Positions 46,980 through 54,734 of a DNA stretch of 54,734 nt are shown here, piece after piece. Position 1 is the stretch's first letter; every line of letters begins with the position of its first letter. The notes beneath the pieces were generated by a model, which did not search any database, was not told the DNA's origin, and saw only the letters and a program-made list of their open reading frames with translations. Both the position numbers and the translations under genes were made by a program. This stretch comes from Gluconacetobacter tumulicola (GTDB taxonomy: Bacteria; Pseudomonadota; Alphaproteobacteria; Acetobacterales; Acetobacteraceae). The DNA is taken from contig NZ_JABEQL010000027.1 of the NCBI RefSeq assembly GCF_014174215.1, positions 1 through 54,734 of the forward strand. Direction: 5' to 3'.

Positions 46980-48329
46980 TCAGTCGCGCTTTCGTTCCGT
47001 GCCCGTTACCCGCCACACGGTATTGCCGACATCGTCCGCGACCAGCAGGGCGCCGGATCTGTCCAGGGTCAGCCCGACGGGGCGGCCGTGGACATGCTCT
47101 TCGTCGGCGGTGAGGAAGCCGGTCAGCACGTCGCGGGGCGGGCCGGAGGGGCGGCCGTCGGCGAAGGGGACGTAGAGGACGCGGTAGCCGCTCTTGGGCT
47201 TGCGGTTCCATGAGCCGTGCTGGGCGACGAACAGGCCGCTGCGCCATTCGTCGGGCAGGCTGCTGTCCTGCGAGAAGGCGATGCCCAGCGAGGCCGTGTG
47301 CGGGCCCAGCGCGTAATCGGGCGCGATGGCGCTGGCCACCAGGTCCGGCCGCTGGGGCTGGACGCGGACATCGACATGCTGGCCGTAATAGCTGTAGGGC
47401 CAGCCGTAGAACGCGCCCTCCTTCACCGACGTGATGTAGTCCGGCACGAGGTCGCTGCCGATTTCGTCCCGTTCGTTCACCGCCGTCCACAGGATGCCGG
47501 TCCGGGGCTCCCACGCCAGCCCGTTGGGGTTGCGCAGGCCGGTGGCGAAGGGGGTGAGCGTGCCGGTGGCGATGTCGAACCTGTCGATCCGCGCACGGCC
47601 TTCCTCGGCTTCCATGCCGTTATCGGCGACATTGCTGTTGGAGCCGATGGTGACGTAGAGCGTGCGTCCGTCCGGGCTGGCCAGGATGTTCTTGGTCCAG
47701 TGGTGGTTGTATCCGGCCGGCAGGTCCGCGGCTTTCTCGCCCGGGGCGTCGATATGGGTTTCGCCCTCGTGATAGGGGAAGCGGACCAGGGCGTTGGCAT
47801 TGGCCACGTAGAGCGTATCGCCGACCAGTGCCATGCCGAAGGGCGAATAGAGATGGTCGAGGAAGACGCTGCGCTGGTCGGCGAGCCCGTCGCCATTGGT
47901 ATCGCGCAGCAGGATGATGCGGTTGGGGCTTGGTGCGCCCGCGCCGACGCGGCCCATGATCAGGCCGGCGATGCGGTTTTTCAGGGTCTTGATATCGGTG
48001 CCGGGCGAATTGGATTCCGCCACCAGGATGTCGCCGTTGGGCAGCCTGTACAGCCAGCGCGGATGGTCCAGTCCGGTTGCGAACACATGCACCGCCAGCC
48101 CTGGTGCAGGGACGGGGGCCTGCGTGCCCTGCCAGCCGACGGGGGTGGCGATGTTGACCGTGGGCATGAAGGTCGGGTTGGGCGGCAGCAGGATCGGATT
48201 GGGGCCGGTTCCGGCCGCGACCGACTGCCGGGCTTCTTCCGGCGAGAGGATGGCGCGGCAGCCGACGGCCGCCAGCAGTGCCAGGACGCCGGTGCCTGCC
48301 AGGAGAAGCCGGAGATGGGGACGTGTCAT
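46980..48329 (-). CDS. PQQ-dependent sugar/sorbosone dehydrogenase-like lipoprotein
   Basis: The 449-aa protein has a signal with a lipobox-like cysteine (LLAAVGC, about residue 27). A beta-propeller of the GSDH/sorbosone dehydrogenase family follows. Recognisable stretches are [59 protein letters not shown] and [12 protein letters not shown], then [10 protein letters not shown] and [16 protein letters not shown]. Such periplasmic or membrane-bound enzymes oxidise sugars or sorbosone with PQQ, typical of acetic acid bacteria. The ATG at 48329 is chosen for the signal and a GAGG 8 bp upstream. The exact substrate is not evident. Confidence 0.85.
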   Translation of the reverse strand: MTRPHLRLLLAGTGVLALLAAVGCRAILSPEEARQSVAAGTGPNPILLPPNPTFMPTVNIATPVGWQGTQAPVPAPGLAVHVFATGLDHPRWLYRLPNGDILVAESNSPGTDIKTLKNRIAGLIMGRVGAGAPSPNRIILLRDTNGDGLADQRSVFLDHLYSPFGMALVGDTLYVANANALVRFPYHEGETHIDAPGEKAADLPAGYNHHWTKNILASPDGRTLYVTIGSNSNVADNGMEAEEGRARIDRFDIATGTLTPFATGLRNPNGLAWEPRTGILWTAVNERDEIGSDLVPDYITSVKEGAFYGWPYSYYGQHVDVRVQPQRPDLVASAIAPDYALGPHTASLGIAFSQDSSLPDEWRSGLFVAQHGSWNRKPKSGYRVLYVPFADGRPSGPPRDVLTGFLTADEEHVHGRPVGLTLDRSGALLVADDVGNTVWRVTGTERKRD

Positions 48330-48484
48330 GGCAATGGCCTCGCATTCTGTGGCTCCGCGCATGCGTTTGGAGCCGGTGACGACAAGATTGGGTCGATCAT
48401 CATGCGGTTTCGCGTGAGAGTGCAACCATGTGGGGCCTGGGATAGGATGATATCCGCATTCGACCCGATGAAGCGAGCAGCAGA

Positions 48485-49873
48485 ATGAGAGCGCGGAAAA
48501 CGCCCCCGGACGGGGGGGAAGGCGGGGCGGCGGCATCGCCCGGTGGGGACGAGGGGCCGGTTGTGCCTGCCGGGGGGCGGGGGGCGGATGATCCCGAACT
48601 GCCCAGCCCGGTGGTCGGGCCGAGCCGGCCGCCTCTGTTTCGCGTGCTGGGGCCGGGGCTGATCACCGGCGCGTCGGATGACGATCCGAGCGGGATCGCG
48701 ACCTATTCGCAGGCCGGGGCGCAGTTTGCCTATGGGCTGTCATGGACGCTGCTGTTCACCTATCCGCTGATGGTGGCGGTGCAGATGATCAGCGCGCGGA
48801 TCGGGCGGACGACGGGGCATGGGCTGGCCGGCGTGATCCGCCTGCATTGTCCGGCCTGGCTGCTGAGCGGGGTCGTGCTGCTGCTGCTGGTGGCGAACAT
48901 CATCAATCTGGGCGCCGATCTGGGCGCGATGGCCGATGCGCTGGGGCTGCTGCTGCCGGCGCCGCATGCGCTGTATGTGCTGCTGTTCTCGGCGATTTCG
49001 ATCTCGATGCAGCTCTTCCTGCAATATACGCGCTATGTGGCGGCGCTGAAATGGCTGACGCTGGCGTTGTTTGCCTATTTCGCCGCGCTGGCCTGCGTGG
49101 CGGTGGATTGGCGGGGGCTGGCCTGGCATCTGGTCTGGCCCGGCCATGCGCTGACGTCGGGCTATCTGACGACGCTGGTGGCGATCCTGGGGACCACGAT
49201 CAGCCCTTATCTGTTCTTCTGGCAGGCGTCGGAGGAGGTCGAGGACCTGCATGTCTATCCCCAGCGCGTCGACCTGGTCGATGCGCCGTCGCAGGGCAGG
49301 CGGGCGCTGCGGCGCATCGAGATCGATACGCTGGTGGGCATGGGATTCTCCAACCTGGTCGCGCTGGCCATTCTGGTGACGACGGCGGCGACGCTGAATG
49401 TCCATGGCGTGACCGATATCCAGACCTCGGCGCAGGCCGCCGAGGCGCTGCGGCCGATCGCGGGGGAATTCGCGTCGCTGGTCTTCACGGTGGGCATCGT
49501 GGGCACCGGGATGCTGGCAGTGCCGGTGCTGGCGGGATCGGCCGCCTATGCCGTGGGGGAGGCGCGGCAATGGCCGACGGGGCTGGAGCGCCGCCCCAAG
49601 GAGGCGCAGGCCTTCTACGCCACGCTGGTGATCGCCACGCTGATCGGCATGATCATCAATTTCGCGCCTGTCGATCCGATCCGCGCGCTGTTCTGGAGTG
49701 CGGTGCTGAACGGGGTGACGGCGGTGCCGGTCATGGTCGTGATGATGGTGGTGGCGGCGCGGCGGGATGTGATGGGGCGGTTTGCCATTCGCGGCCCGCT
49801 GCGATGGCTGGGCTGGATCGCGACCCTGCTGATGGGCGGGGTGGTGCTGGCGATGTTCGGCGCTTTGTTGTGA
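48485..49873 (+). CDS. NRAMP-related divalent-metal transporter with altered TM1 and TM6 motifs
   Basis: The 462-aa membrane protein has an acidic, glycine-rich N-terminus of about 50 residues, then about 11 TM segments in NRAMP order. The TM1 motif reads DPSG (67-70) where classical MntH has DPGN. The TM6 region reads [13 protein letters not shown] (239-251) where MntH has the metal-binding M-P-H motif. These changes are known in NRAMP-related proteins that do not act on manganese. The substrate is therefore unclear; magnesium or another ion is possible. No operon partners are seen. Confidence 0.8.
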   Translation: MRARKTPPDGGEGGAAASPGGDEGPVVPAGGRGADDPELPSPVVGPSRPPLFRVLGPGLITGASDDDPSGIATYSQAGAQFAYGLSWTLLFTYPLMVAVQMISARIGRTTGHGLAGVIRLHCPAWLLSGVVLLLLVANIINLGADLGAMADALGLLLPAPHALYVLLFSAISISMQLFLQYTRYVAALKWLTLALFAYFAALACVAVDWRGLAWHLVWPGHALTSGYLTTLVAILGTTISPYLFFWQASEEVEDLHVYPQRVDLVDAPSQGRRALRRIEIDTLVGMGFSNLVALAILVTTAATLNVHGVTDIQTSAQAAEALRPIAGEFASLVFTVGIVGTGMLAVPVLAGSAAYAVGEARQWPTGLERRPKEAQAFYATLVIATLIGMIINFAPVDPIRALFWSAVLNGVTAVPVMVVMMVVAARRDVMGRFAIRGPLRWLGWIATLLMGGVVLAMFGALL

Positions 49874-49897
49874 TGGGGTGAAATGGCGTGACCGGTA

Positions 49898-49926
49898 AAA
49901 GACGGAAACCGTGGGTTTCCGTCTTT
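49898..49926 (+). terminator. Strong hairpin, likely terminator of the NRAMP-related gene
   Basis: AAAGACGGAAACC (49898-49910), a GTG loop and GGTTTCCGTCTTT (49914-49926) form a 13-bp perfect stem with a 3-nt loop. It lies 25 bp after the stop of the transporter gene. The stem ends in TTT but there is no further T-run. Confidence 0.75.
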
Positions 49927-50016
49927 GGGTACTGCCGTCTGGTGGGGTGGGCCGTATGGTCCGGAATGTAACGTTCGCCCCCCAGAAAACGGCCCCGAGG
50001 CCGGGAAGAGGTCACG

Positions 50017-50613
50017 ATGACGAAGCTGCTGGTTCTCTATTATTCCACTTATGGGCATGTCGAGACGATGGCCGGGGCCGTCGCCGAGGGGGCCCGCGCG
50101 GCGGGCGTCGAGGTCGATATCAAGCGCGTGCCGGAGACGGTGCCCGAGGAGATCGCGAAGGCGCATCATTTCAAGCTCGACCAGGCGGCGCCGGTCGCGA
50201 CCCCGGCCGATCTGGCGGAGTATGATGCCATCATCATCGGTGCGCCGACGCGCTTCGGGCGGCTGCCGGCACAGATGGCGGCCTTCTGGGACCAGACGGG
50301 TGGGCTGTGGCTGAAGGGTGCGCTGGTCGGCAAGGTGGGCGCGGCCTTTACCTCCACCGCCAGCCAGCATGGCGGGCAGGAAACGACGCTGTATTCGCTG
50401 CTGTCCAACCTGATCCATCACGGCATGGTCATCAGCGGCCTGCCCTACAGCTTCCAGGGTCAGTTGAAGCTGGATGAGGTGACGGGCGGCGCGCCCTATG
50501 GGGCGACCACGCTGGCCGGTGGCGACGGGTCGCGCGCTGTGAGCGAGAATGAACTGGATGGCGCGCGTTTCCTCGGCCAGCATGTTGCCGGGCTGGCGAA
50601 GAAGCTCACCTGA
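50017..50613 (+). CDS. wrbA: NAD(P)H:quinone oxidoreductase, WrbA-like flavoprotein
   Basis: The 198-aa protein starts with [23 protein letters not shown], the FMN-binding flavodoxin loop. It continues with [27 protein letters not shown] and [32 protein letters not shown]-type motifs in order, ending [16 protein letters not shown]. This is the WrbA family of tetrameric quinone reductases that make two-electron reductions of quinones. The ATG follows AGAGG. It is monocistronic, and a dispersed repeat follows its stop directly. Confidence 0.93.
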   Translation: MTKLLVLYYSTYGHVETMAGAVAEGARAAGVEVDIKRVPETVPEEIAKAHHFKLDQAAPVATPADLAEYDAIIIGAPTRFGRLPAQMAAFWDQTGGLWLKGALVGKVGAAFTSTASQHGGQETTLYSLLSNLIHHGMVISGLPYSFQGQLKLDEVTGGAPYGATTLAGGDGSRAVSENELDGARFLGQHVAGLAKKLT

Positions 50614-50673
50614 GCCTGCCCGAAAATGCGCGCCGGTGGCGATCCGGCGCGCCTTTTCTGCGCCCTTCATGTG
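50614..50673 (+). repeat. Dispersed intergenic repeat, copy 2
   Basis: GCGCGCCGG-TGGCGAT-CCGGCGCGC forms a perfect 9-bp stem with loop TGGCGAT, followed by a diverged tail (TTTTCTGCGCCCTTCATGTG). It begins directly after the wrbA stop and matches copies at 31081-31150 and 54569-54638. Confidence 0.75.
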
Positions 50674-50680
50674 ATTGCCA

Positions 50681-50737
50681 GAGGCTGTTTGAAAAGTCGC
50701 GTCGGATCGCCGGCAGGGCGACTTTGCAAACAGCCTC
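50681..50737. repeat. 57-bp inverted repeat at the 3' end of the phospholipase gene
   Basis: GAGGCTGTTTGAAAAGTCGC (50681-50700) and its near-reverse-complement (50718-50737) pair at 19 of 20 positions around a 17-bp loop. It abuts the stop of the minus-strand phospholipase gene, so it may be the terminator. The arms also look like the terminal repeats of small IS5-type elements, so a solo element relic or MITE is possible. Confidence 0.65.
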
Positions 50738-53240
50738 AGGTCGCGCCCATGGTGGGGTCGGTCCGTCCGGGGTGGCCGGTTTCGACCCGGCCGGCGAACT
50801 GGTAGGCCAGTTGGGGCTCGGCCGGGGTGGTGAGCGTGATGTCGTACCACATCGCGCCCGGTGCCAGGTCGAATGCTGCCGTGGCAGTTTGGCCCGGGGT
50901 TACGCGCAGTGTCTGCCTCGCGTCCCGGTGGCCGGCCAGGGTGCAGGCCAGGGTGATGGTCCGGTGGCTGGTATTGGTCACGCGCAGGACCAGGTCCCGG
51001 CCCCTTCCGTGCAGATATCCGCATTCCGCCTGCAGGCACAGCCCGCCCTGCCGGCCCTTGAAGCGGCGATAGAATCCGTTGGGGGCGTGGACCGACACGT
51101 CATACTGCCTGCCCGCGAATGACGTCAGGTCGAAGGCCACGTCGAGCGTGTCGCCGGCTGCTACGGCGTAGGTGCCGGCCTGCATGGCCCCCCTTTTCCT
51201 GGTGCCGTCCAGGGCGACGCCGTGGCGGTAGATATTGAAGGGCAGGCCCGCCGCGCGGGCACCGTACAATTTTTGGCCGGCGTGCAGGCGCAGCGCGAAC
51301 TGCTCGCCATCGGGCGTCAGGCCGCCGTCGCAATAGGGTTCGTAGGGCAGGGCGCAGGAGGGGCGGCTGCCGGGTTCCTGCCGCACCATGGTGCGCAGGC
51401 TTGTCGGATTGGCGCGCAGGGCGGCCAGTTCCCTTGCGTGCAGTGCGCGAAAGCCGCCGGGCAGGGGCTGGTCGCGGGCTTGCTCGATGGTCTGGAGATG
51501 CGCGTCGCGGTCCAGATAGGGCAGGGCGGGCACCGTGCCGTCATAGGGGCGGAAGCACGATGTGAGGTCGCCGCTGATCGCGCGGCGCCAGGGCGAGATG
51601 TTGGTCTCGGTGACCGTCTTGCCGAATTTCTGCTGGATGAAGGTTTCCAGGAATTGCAGGGTCGAGCTGTGCTCGAAGAGCTGCGAGTTGACCCAGCCGC
51701 CGCGGCTCCAGGGCGAGGCCACGATCATGGGCACGCGGAAGCCCAGCCCGATGGGCCCGGTGCGTGCCAGGCGGGGGGGAACGCCCCGGTCCTCTTCGTC
51801 GCGGGCGGAGGTATATTCCAGACCGTCCGGGCCGATCGCGGCCGACGAGCGGCCGGTTTCCGGACGGTAAGGGTCCGGCGCCGCGTAGGAACAGCCATGG
51901 TCGAAATAGCCGTCATTCTCATCGTAGGTGATGAGGAAGATGGTCTTTTTCCAGATTTCCGGATTTTCGGTCAGGATATCCATGATTTCCGACACGTACC
52001 AGGCGCCGTACCATGGTGAGGTGGGGTGGTCGGAAAAATGCTCGGGCGCGGCCAGCCATGAGACGGTGGCCAGTTCGCCCGTGCGCACATCCTGCCGGAA
52101 CTGGTGCAGGATATCGCCCTTGGGGGCGTCCATGTGCCGCTTTCCTTCATCGTCGGGGAAGGACAGGGTTTCGAGGGTCCTGTAATTTGGGTCGCCGCTG
52201 TTGATGACGAACGCCTTTTCGAACAGGGCGCGTTCTTCCGGCCGGAGTTTTTCCACCGTGCGGCCGGCCGAGGCGCGGCGGTGGGTCAGGACCGCCAGCA
52301 GGGCCCTTGCTTCGGCCAGCTGTTCGTCCCGCGTTTCGGAGACGAGCATTTCCTGCGTCATCAGCCGGTCGATATGGTCCGTGCAGTCGCTGATGCGGGC
52401 CTCGAGCCAGTCGCTGAAGCCGGGATTGGCCGAGACGCAATATTGATCGAAACATTCCAGCACGTTGCAGCCGAAATTGGACAGCCACGCCCGTTCCGGC
52501 CCGGTCATGCCGCCGGTCTGGGAGAGTTCGTTCTGGTAGAATTTCCAGGAAATGCCGGCTCTCTCCAGCCGTTCGGGGAAGGTGGTCCAGTTCATGCCGC
52601 CTTCCAGGATTTCGCCATTGCGCATGTAGACCCTGGAATCGGTCGCCTGCAGGTCGCGGACGGTGCCGGTCCAGAACAGCAGCCGGTTGGGGGTCGTGCT
52701 GGTCATCGCGCCGCAATAATGCTGGTCGCAGACGGTGAAGGCATCGGCCAGCGCGTAGTAGAACGGCAGGTCCTCGCGCGTGTAATAGCCCATCGTCAGC
52801 GGATAACGCGCATAGCCCGCGTGCTGCGAGGCCTTGGCGTCGATCCAGCGATCATGGCCGCCATCGTTCCATGCATCGACCTGGCTGTCGCGGGAATGGG
52901 GGATGGAGCCCATCCAGGTGATGCGCGTGTCGCGGATGTTCAGCCGCCAGGGCAGGTAGGTATGGCCCGAAGCCCCGGACTGGGCGAAGACCGGATTGCC
53001 GTTGGCAAGGCGCAGCGCCCTGGGATCGTTGAAGCCGCGCACGCCCTGCAGCGTGCCGAACACATGGTCGAACGACCGGTTTTCCTGCATCAGGATCACG
53101 ACATGCTCGGCATCCTGCCAGGTCGAGCCCGGATCGGGCGCGATGGCGAAGGCGCGCCGGATCGCGTCGGGCAGCGTCGCGGTGGCGCCCGCCGCACCGG
53201 ACAGGAGAGCGTATTTGAGGAAGTCGCGGCGTGTCGTCAT
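50736..53240 (-). CDS. Phospholipase C, phosphocholine-specific type, Tat-exported
   Basis: The 834-aa protein begins with a twin-arginine signal (MTTRRDFLKYALLSGAAGA). The phosphoesterase domain has HVVILMQENRSFDHVFGTLQGVRGF (in parts), TSTTPNRLLFWTGT, TYDENDGYFDH and FRVPMIVASPWSRGGWV. Two C-terminal repeats of the DUF756 type follow (about residues 640-830, LHAGQKLYGARAAGL ... LRVTNTSHRTITLAC). It would split phosphatidylcholine or similar lipids in the periplasm or outside. Start at 53240 is chosen for the Tat signal; the frame is open further upstream. Confidence 0.9.
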   Translation of the reverse strand: MTTRRDFLKYALLSGAAGATATLPDAIRRAFAIAPDPGSTWQDAEHVVILMQENRSFDHVFGTLQGVRGFNDPRALRLANGNPVFAQSGASGHTYLPWRLNIRDTRITWMGSIPHSRDSQVDAWNDGGHDRWIDAKASQHAGYARYPLTMGYYTREDLPFYYALADAFTVCDQHYCGAMTSTTPNRLLFWTGTVRDLQATDSRVYMRNGEILEGGMNWTTFPERLERAGISWKFYQNELSQTGGMTGPERAWLSNFGCNVLECFDQYCVSANPGFSDWLEARISDCTDHIDRLMTQEMLVSETRDEQLAEARALLAVLTHRRASAGRTVEKLRPEERALFEKAFVINSGDPNYRTLETLSFPDDEGKRHMDAPKGDILHQFRQDVRTGELATVSWLAAPEHFSDHPTSPWYGAWYVSEIMDILTENPEIWKKTIFLITYDENDGYFDHGCSYAAPDPYRPETGRSSAAIGPDGLEYTSARDEEDRGVPPRLARTGPIGLGFRVPMIVASPWSRGGWVNSQLFEHSSTLQFLETFIQQKFGKTVTETNISPWRRAISGDLTSCFRPYDGTVPALPYLDRDAHLQTIEQARDQPLPGGFRALHARELAALRANPTSLRTMVRQEPGSRPSCALPYEPYCDGGLTPDGEQFALRLHAGQKLYGARAAGLPFNIYRHGVALDGTRKRGAMQAGTYAVAAGDTLDVAFDLTSFAGRQYDVSVHAPNGFYRRFKGRQGGLCLQAECGYLHGRGRDLVLRVTNTSHRTITLACTLAGHRDARQTLRVTPGQTATAAFDLAPGAMWYDITLTTPAEPQLAYQFAGRVETGHPGRTDPTMGAT

Positions 53241-53450
53241 GATCGGCTCAACCCATGCGTGTCCCTGGTGGCGGAATCCCTGTCGGTGGGATGCCACATA
53301 CGGCATGGGGCCGCATTTCCATTGTGACAATTCGATGAAACCGGGCCGGGGGCGGCGGGTTCCCCGGCGCGCCGTCACCGGCCCGACATTGCCAACTTGT
53401 CAGGAAAAATGATCTGGAAGCGCATTGGAAATGCCGGCCCGGTGATCTAT

Positions 53451-53465
53451 GGCGCTTCAGGCGCC
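53451..53465. promoter_or_regulatory. Small palindrome GGCGC-TTCAG-GCGCC
   Basis: A 5-bp inverted repeat with a 5-nt loop lies 21 bp before the lipoprotein gene at 53486. It may be an operator or simply a chance palindrome in GC-rich DNA. Confidence 0.25.
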
Positions 53466-53485
53466 ATGACCGATATCCGGGGACC

Positions 53486-54568
53486 ATGACCAGGACCATT
53501 CGTTTTCTTCTGCTGCTGCCCTGCCTGTCCGGTCTGCAAGGATGCTACGAAATCGGGCCCACCCGGCTGGACCGGGACCAGAGCGATTATTCGCGCGCGC
53601 TGACCAGCTCAGGCAAGCAGCAGACGCTGCTGAACGTCGTGCGCCTGCGCTATGCCGACACGCCGGGCTTTCTGGACACCACCCAGATGATCTCGGGCTA
53701 TCAGCTGCAGCGCAATCTCTCTGTCGGGATCGGGACCTATTCGCTGGCCAGCCGGCCCTATGGCGGCGCGGGCATGCAGGTGCAGGAAAGCCCGACCTTC
53801 ACCTTCCAGCCCGTGACCGGCGATGCATACGCGCAGAGCATCCTGCGCCCGCTGCCGCCGGGCAACCTGCTGCCGCTGGCCATGGGCGGGCTGCCGATCG
53901 ACGTGCTGTTCCGGCTGGCGGTGCAGTCGATCAACCTGATCAGCAATGCGGGCTCGCTGGGTGGGGATGTGGGGCGCGGGTCGCCGGTGTTCTTCGACCT
54001 GATCTACGATCTGCGCCTGCTGCAACTGGCGGGGCTGCTGGGCATCCAATTGGAGCGCAGCCCCACCGCCACGGCCACCGACAAGGACGGGGCGGCCGAC
54101 CGCGTGTTCCTGTCGATCGCCTCGACCGACGATCCGGACCTGGCGCGGGTGGTGCATGACACGCGCCGCCTGCTGGGCATGGCGCAGGATGACGAGCGGG
54201 TGGAGGTCGTCTATGGCGGCGGGCGGCCGCGCCGGGGGCAGATCCGGCTGCTGACGCGCACGGTGCTGGGGGTGCTGGGGCAGATCGCCTACCAGATCGA
54301 CGTGCCGGAGGAGGATATTACTTCGGGCCGCACGCGCCCCACCATCCGGCTGGTCGGGCGGGAAATCCGGCCGATCGTCGTCATTCACGTGACGAAGGAA
54401 CGCCCGGAGGCGGTCTTCTCCTGGACCAACTACAATCACAAATTCTACTGGATCGCGGACGACGATTTCGACAGCAAGCTGGCCTTCACCATGCTGCAGA
54501 TCCTGCTGGAGCTGTCCAAGACCAGCAAGGGGCCGAATACCATCGTCACCATTCCCGCCAACGGCTAG
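53486..54568 (+). CDS. Unknown lipoprotein
   Basis: The 360-aa protein has a lipoprotein signal (LLLLPCLSGLQGC, lipobox LQGC around residue 20). I do not recognise the family. The body has ALTSSGKQQTLLNVVRLRYADTPGFLD near the start, and a middle segment DLIYDLRLLQLAGLLGI. A later IVVIHVTKERPEAVFSW and a final FYWIADDDFDSKLAFTMLQ follow. Such a pattern appears in conserved hypothetical lipoproteins of proteobacteria (from memory, not checked). It lies next to, and divergent from, the phospholipase gene; a shared role is not shown. Confidence 0.75.
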   Translation: MTRTIRFLLLLPCLSGLQGCYEIGPTRLDRDQSDYSRALTSSGKQQTLLNVVRLRYADTPGFLDTTQMISGYQLQRNLSVGIGTYSLASRPYGGAGMQVQESPTFTFQPVTGDAYAQSILRPLPPGNLLPLAMGGLPIDVLFRLAVQSINLISNAGSLGGDVGRGSPVFFDLIYDLRLLQLAGLLGIQLERSPTATATDKDGAADRVFLSIASTDDPDLARVVHDTRRLLGMAQDDERVEVVYGGGRPRRGQIRLLTRTVLGVLGQIAYQIDVPEEDITSGRTRPTIRLVGREIRPIVVIHVTKERPEAVFSWTNYNHKFYWIADDDFDSKLAFTMLQILLELSKTSKGPNTIVTIPANG

Positions 54569-54638
54569 AGCCGGCCTGGAAATGCGCGCTGGTGGCGATC
54601 CGACGCGCGCTTCCTGTGCTCCGATGCTCATGTGTGGA
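54569..54638 (+). repeat. Dispersed intergenic repeat, copy 3
   Basis: AATGCGCGCTGG-TGGCGAT-CCGACGCGC is followed by TTCCTGTGCTCCGATGCTCA, the same tail as in copy 1. It begins directly after the lipoprotein stop, as the other copies begin directly after their genes. Confidence 0.75.
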
Positions 54639-54673
54639 CGGCCCTGGGAAAGCAAGAGGGATCTGGCTGATAT

Positions 54674-54734
54674 GTGAGGATCGGAGCGATTGCGGTCATG
54701 TGTCCGGCCTGTTGGTGCGGGCTCATGCCCGCGG
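54674..54734 (+). CDS. Possible start of a further gene, cut by the window end
   Basis: A GTG at 54674 opens a frame (VRIGAIAVMCPACWCGLMPA) that stays open to the window end. Weak AGAGGG lies 22 bp upstream. The cysteine-rich beginning is not recognisable, and the length is too short to judge. Confidence 0.2.
   Translation, partial: MRIGAIAVMCPACWCGLMPA

Overview
The window looks like chromosomal DNA of an acetic acid bacterium (Acetobacteraceae, most like Gluconacetobacter or a close relative). This rests on gene content and style, not on a database match: GC-rich coding sequence, a LepA of alphaproteobacterial type, a lipoprotein sorbosone/glucose-dehydrogenase-like protein, many TonB receptors, and short GC-rich intergenic repeats of the kind common in this family. 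It is mostly accessory and metabolic sequence around a few housekeeping genes.

Layout. 1-725: the right end of an IS66-family element, a gene-poor stretch with coding scraps, and tRNA-Ser(GGA). 854-2659: lepA (minus). 2826-10519: a heavy-metal-type RND efflux operon (outer-membrane factor, adaptor, CzcA-like pump), a cruciform repeat, then a response regulator and histidine kinase. 10563-20488: an AT-rich LuxR-type regulator divergent from glmS, followed by pgaABCD for poly-beta-1,6-N-acetylglucosamine (PNAG) export. 20469-21334: a small operon with a degenerate LexA/S24-like regulator. 21455-31079: a purine/ureide-type locus on the minus strand (TonB receptor, M20 amidohydrolase, TatD-like hydrolase, divergent adenine deaminase, NCS2 permease), with a divergent LysR regulator and an HpxZ-like gene. 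31345-34012: cysG, mobB and divergent mobA. 34009-46967: a GntR-regulated uptake and oxidation locus (GntR, two DadA-like FAD oxidoreductases, a D-2-hydroxyacid dehydrogenase, a TonB receptor and a complete Dpp-type ABC importer). 46980-54568: a PQQ-sugar-dehydrogenase-like lipoprotein, an NRAMP-related transporter, a WrbA-like flavoprotein, a Tat-exported phospholipase C and an unknown lipoprotein.

How the genes work together. GlmS makes glucosamine-6-phosphate, the head of the UDP-GlcNAc route that PgaC polymerises. The glmS-pga block carries two matching palindromes, one in the luxR/glmS intergenic region and one upstream of pgaA, which suggests a shared regulator. The purine-type operon supplies an outer-membrane receptor, an inner-membrane permease and three hydrolases, so it could take a heterocycle from outside the cell to ammonia and small acids. 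In the GntR locus a 12-bp motif, CGGYATACTGAA, occurs four times, only upstream of the oxidoreductase/dehydrogenase pair and of the TonB receptor, so it is a good operator candidate. The substrate of that locus is unknown; the enzymes suggest an amino-acid or opine-like compound.

The most novel-looking items are the GntR motif regulon, the purine-type locus with its own TonB receptor and a deaminase with altered motifs, and the paired palindromes of the LuxR/glmS/pga block. All functional statements are inferred from motifs and context.
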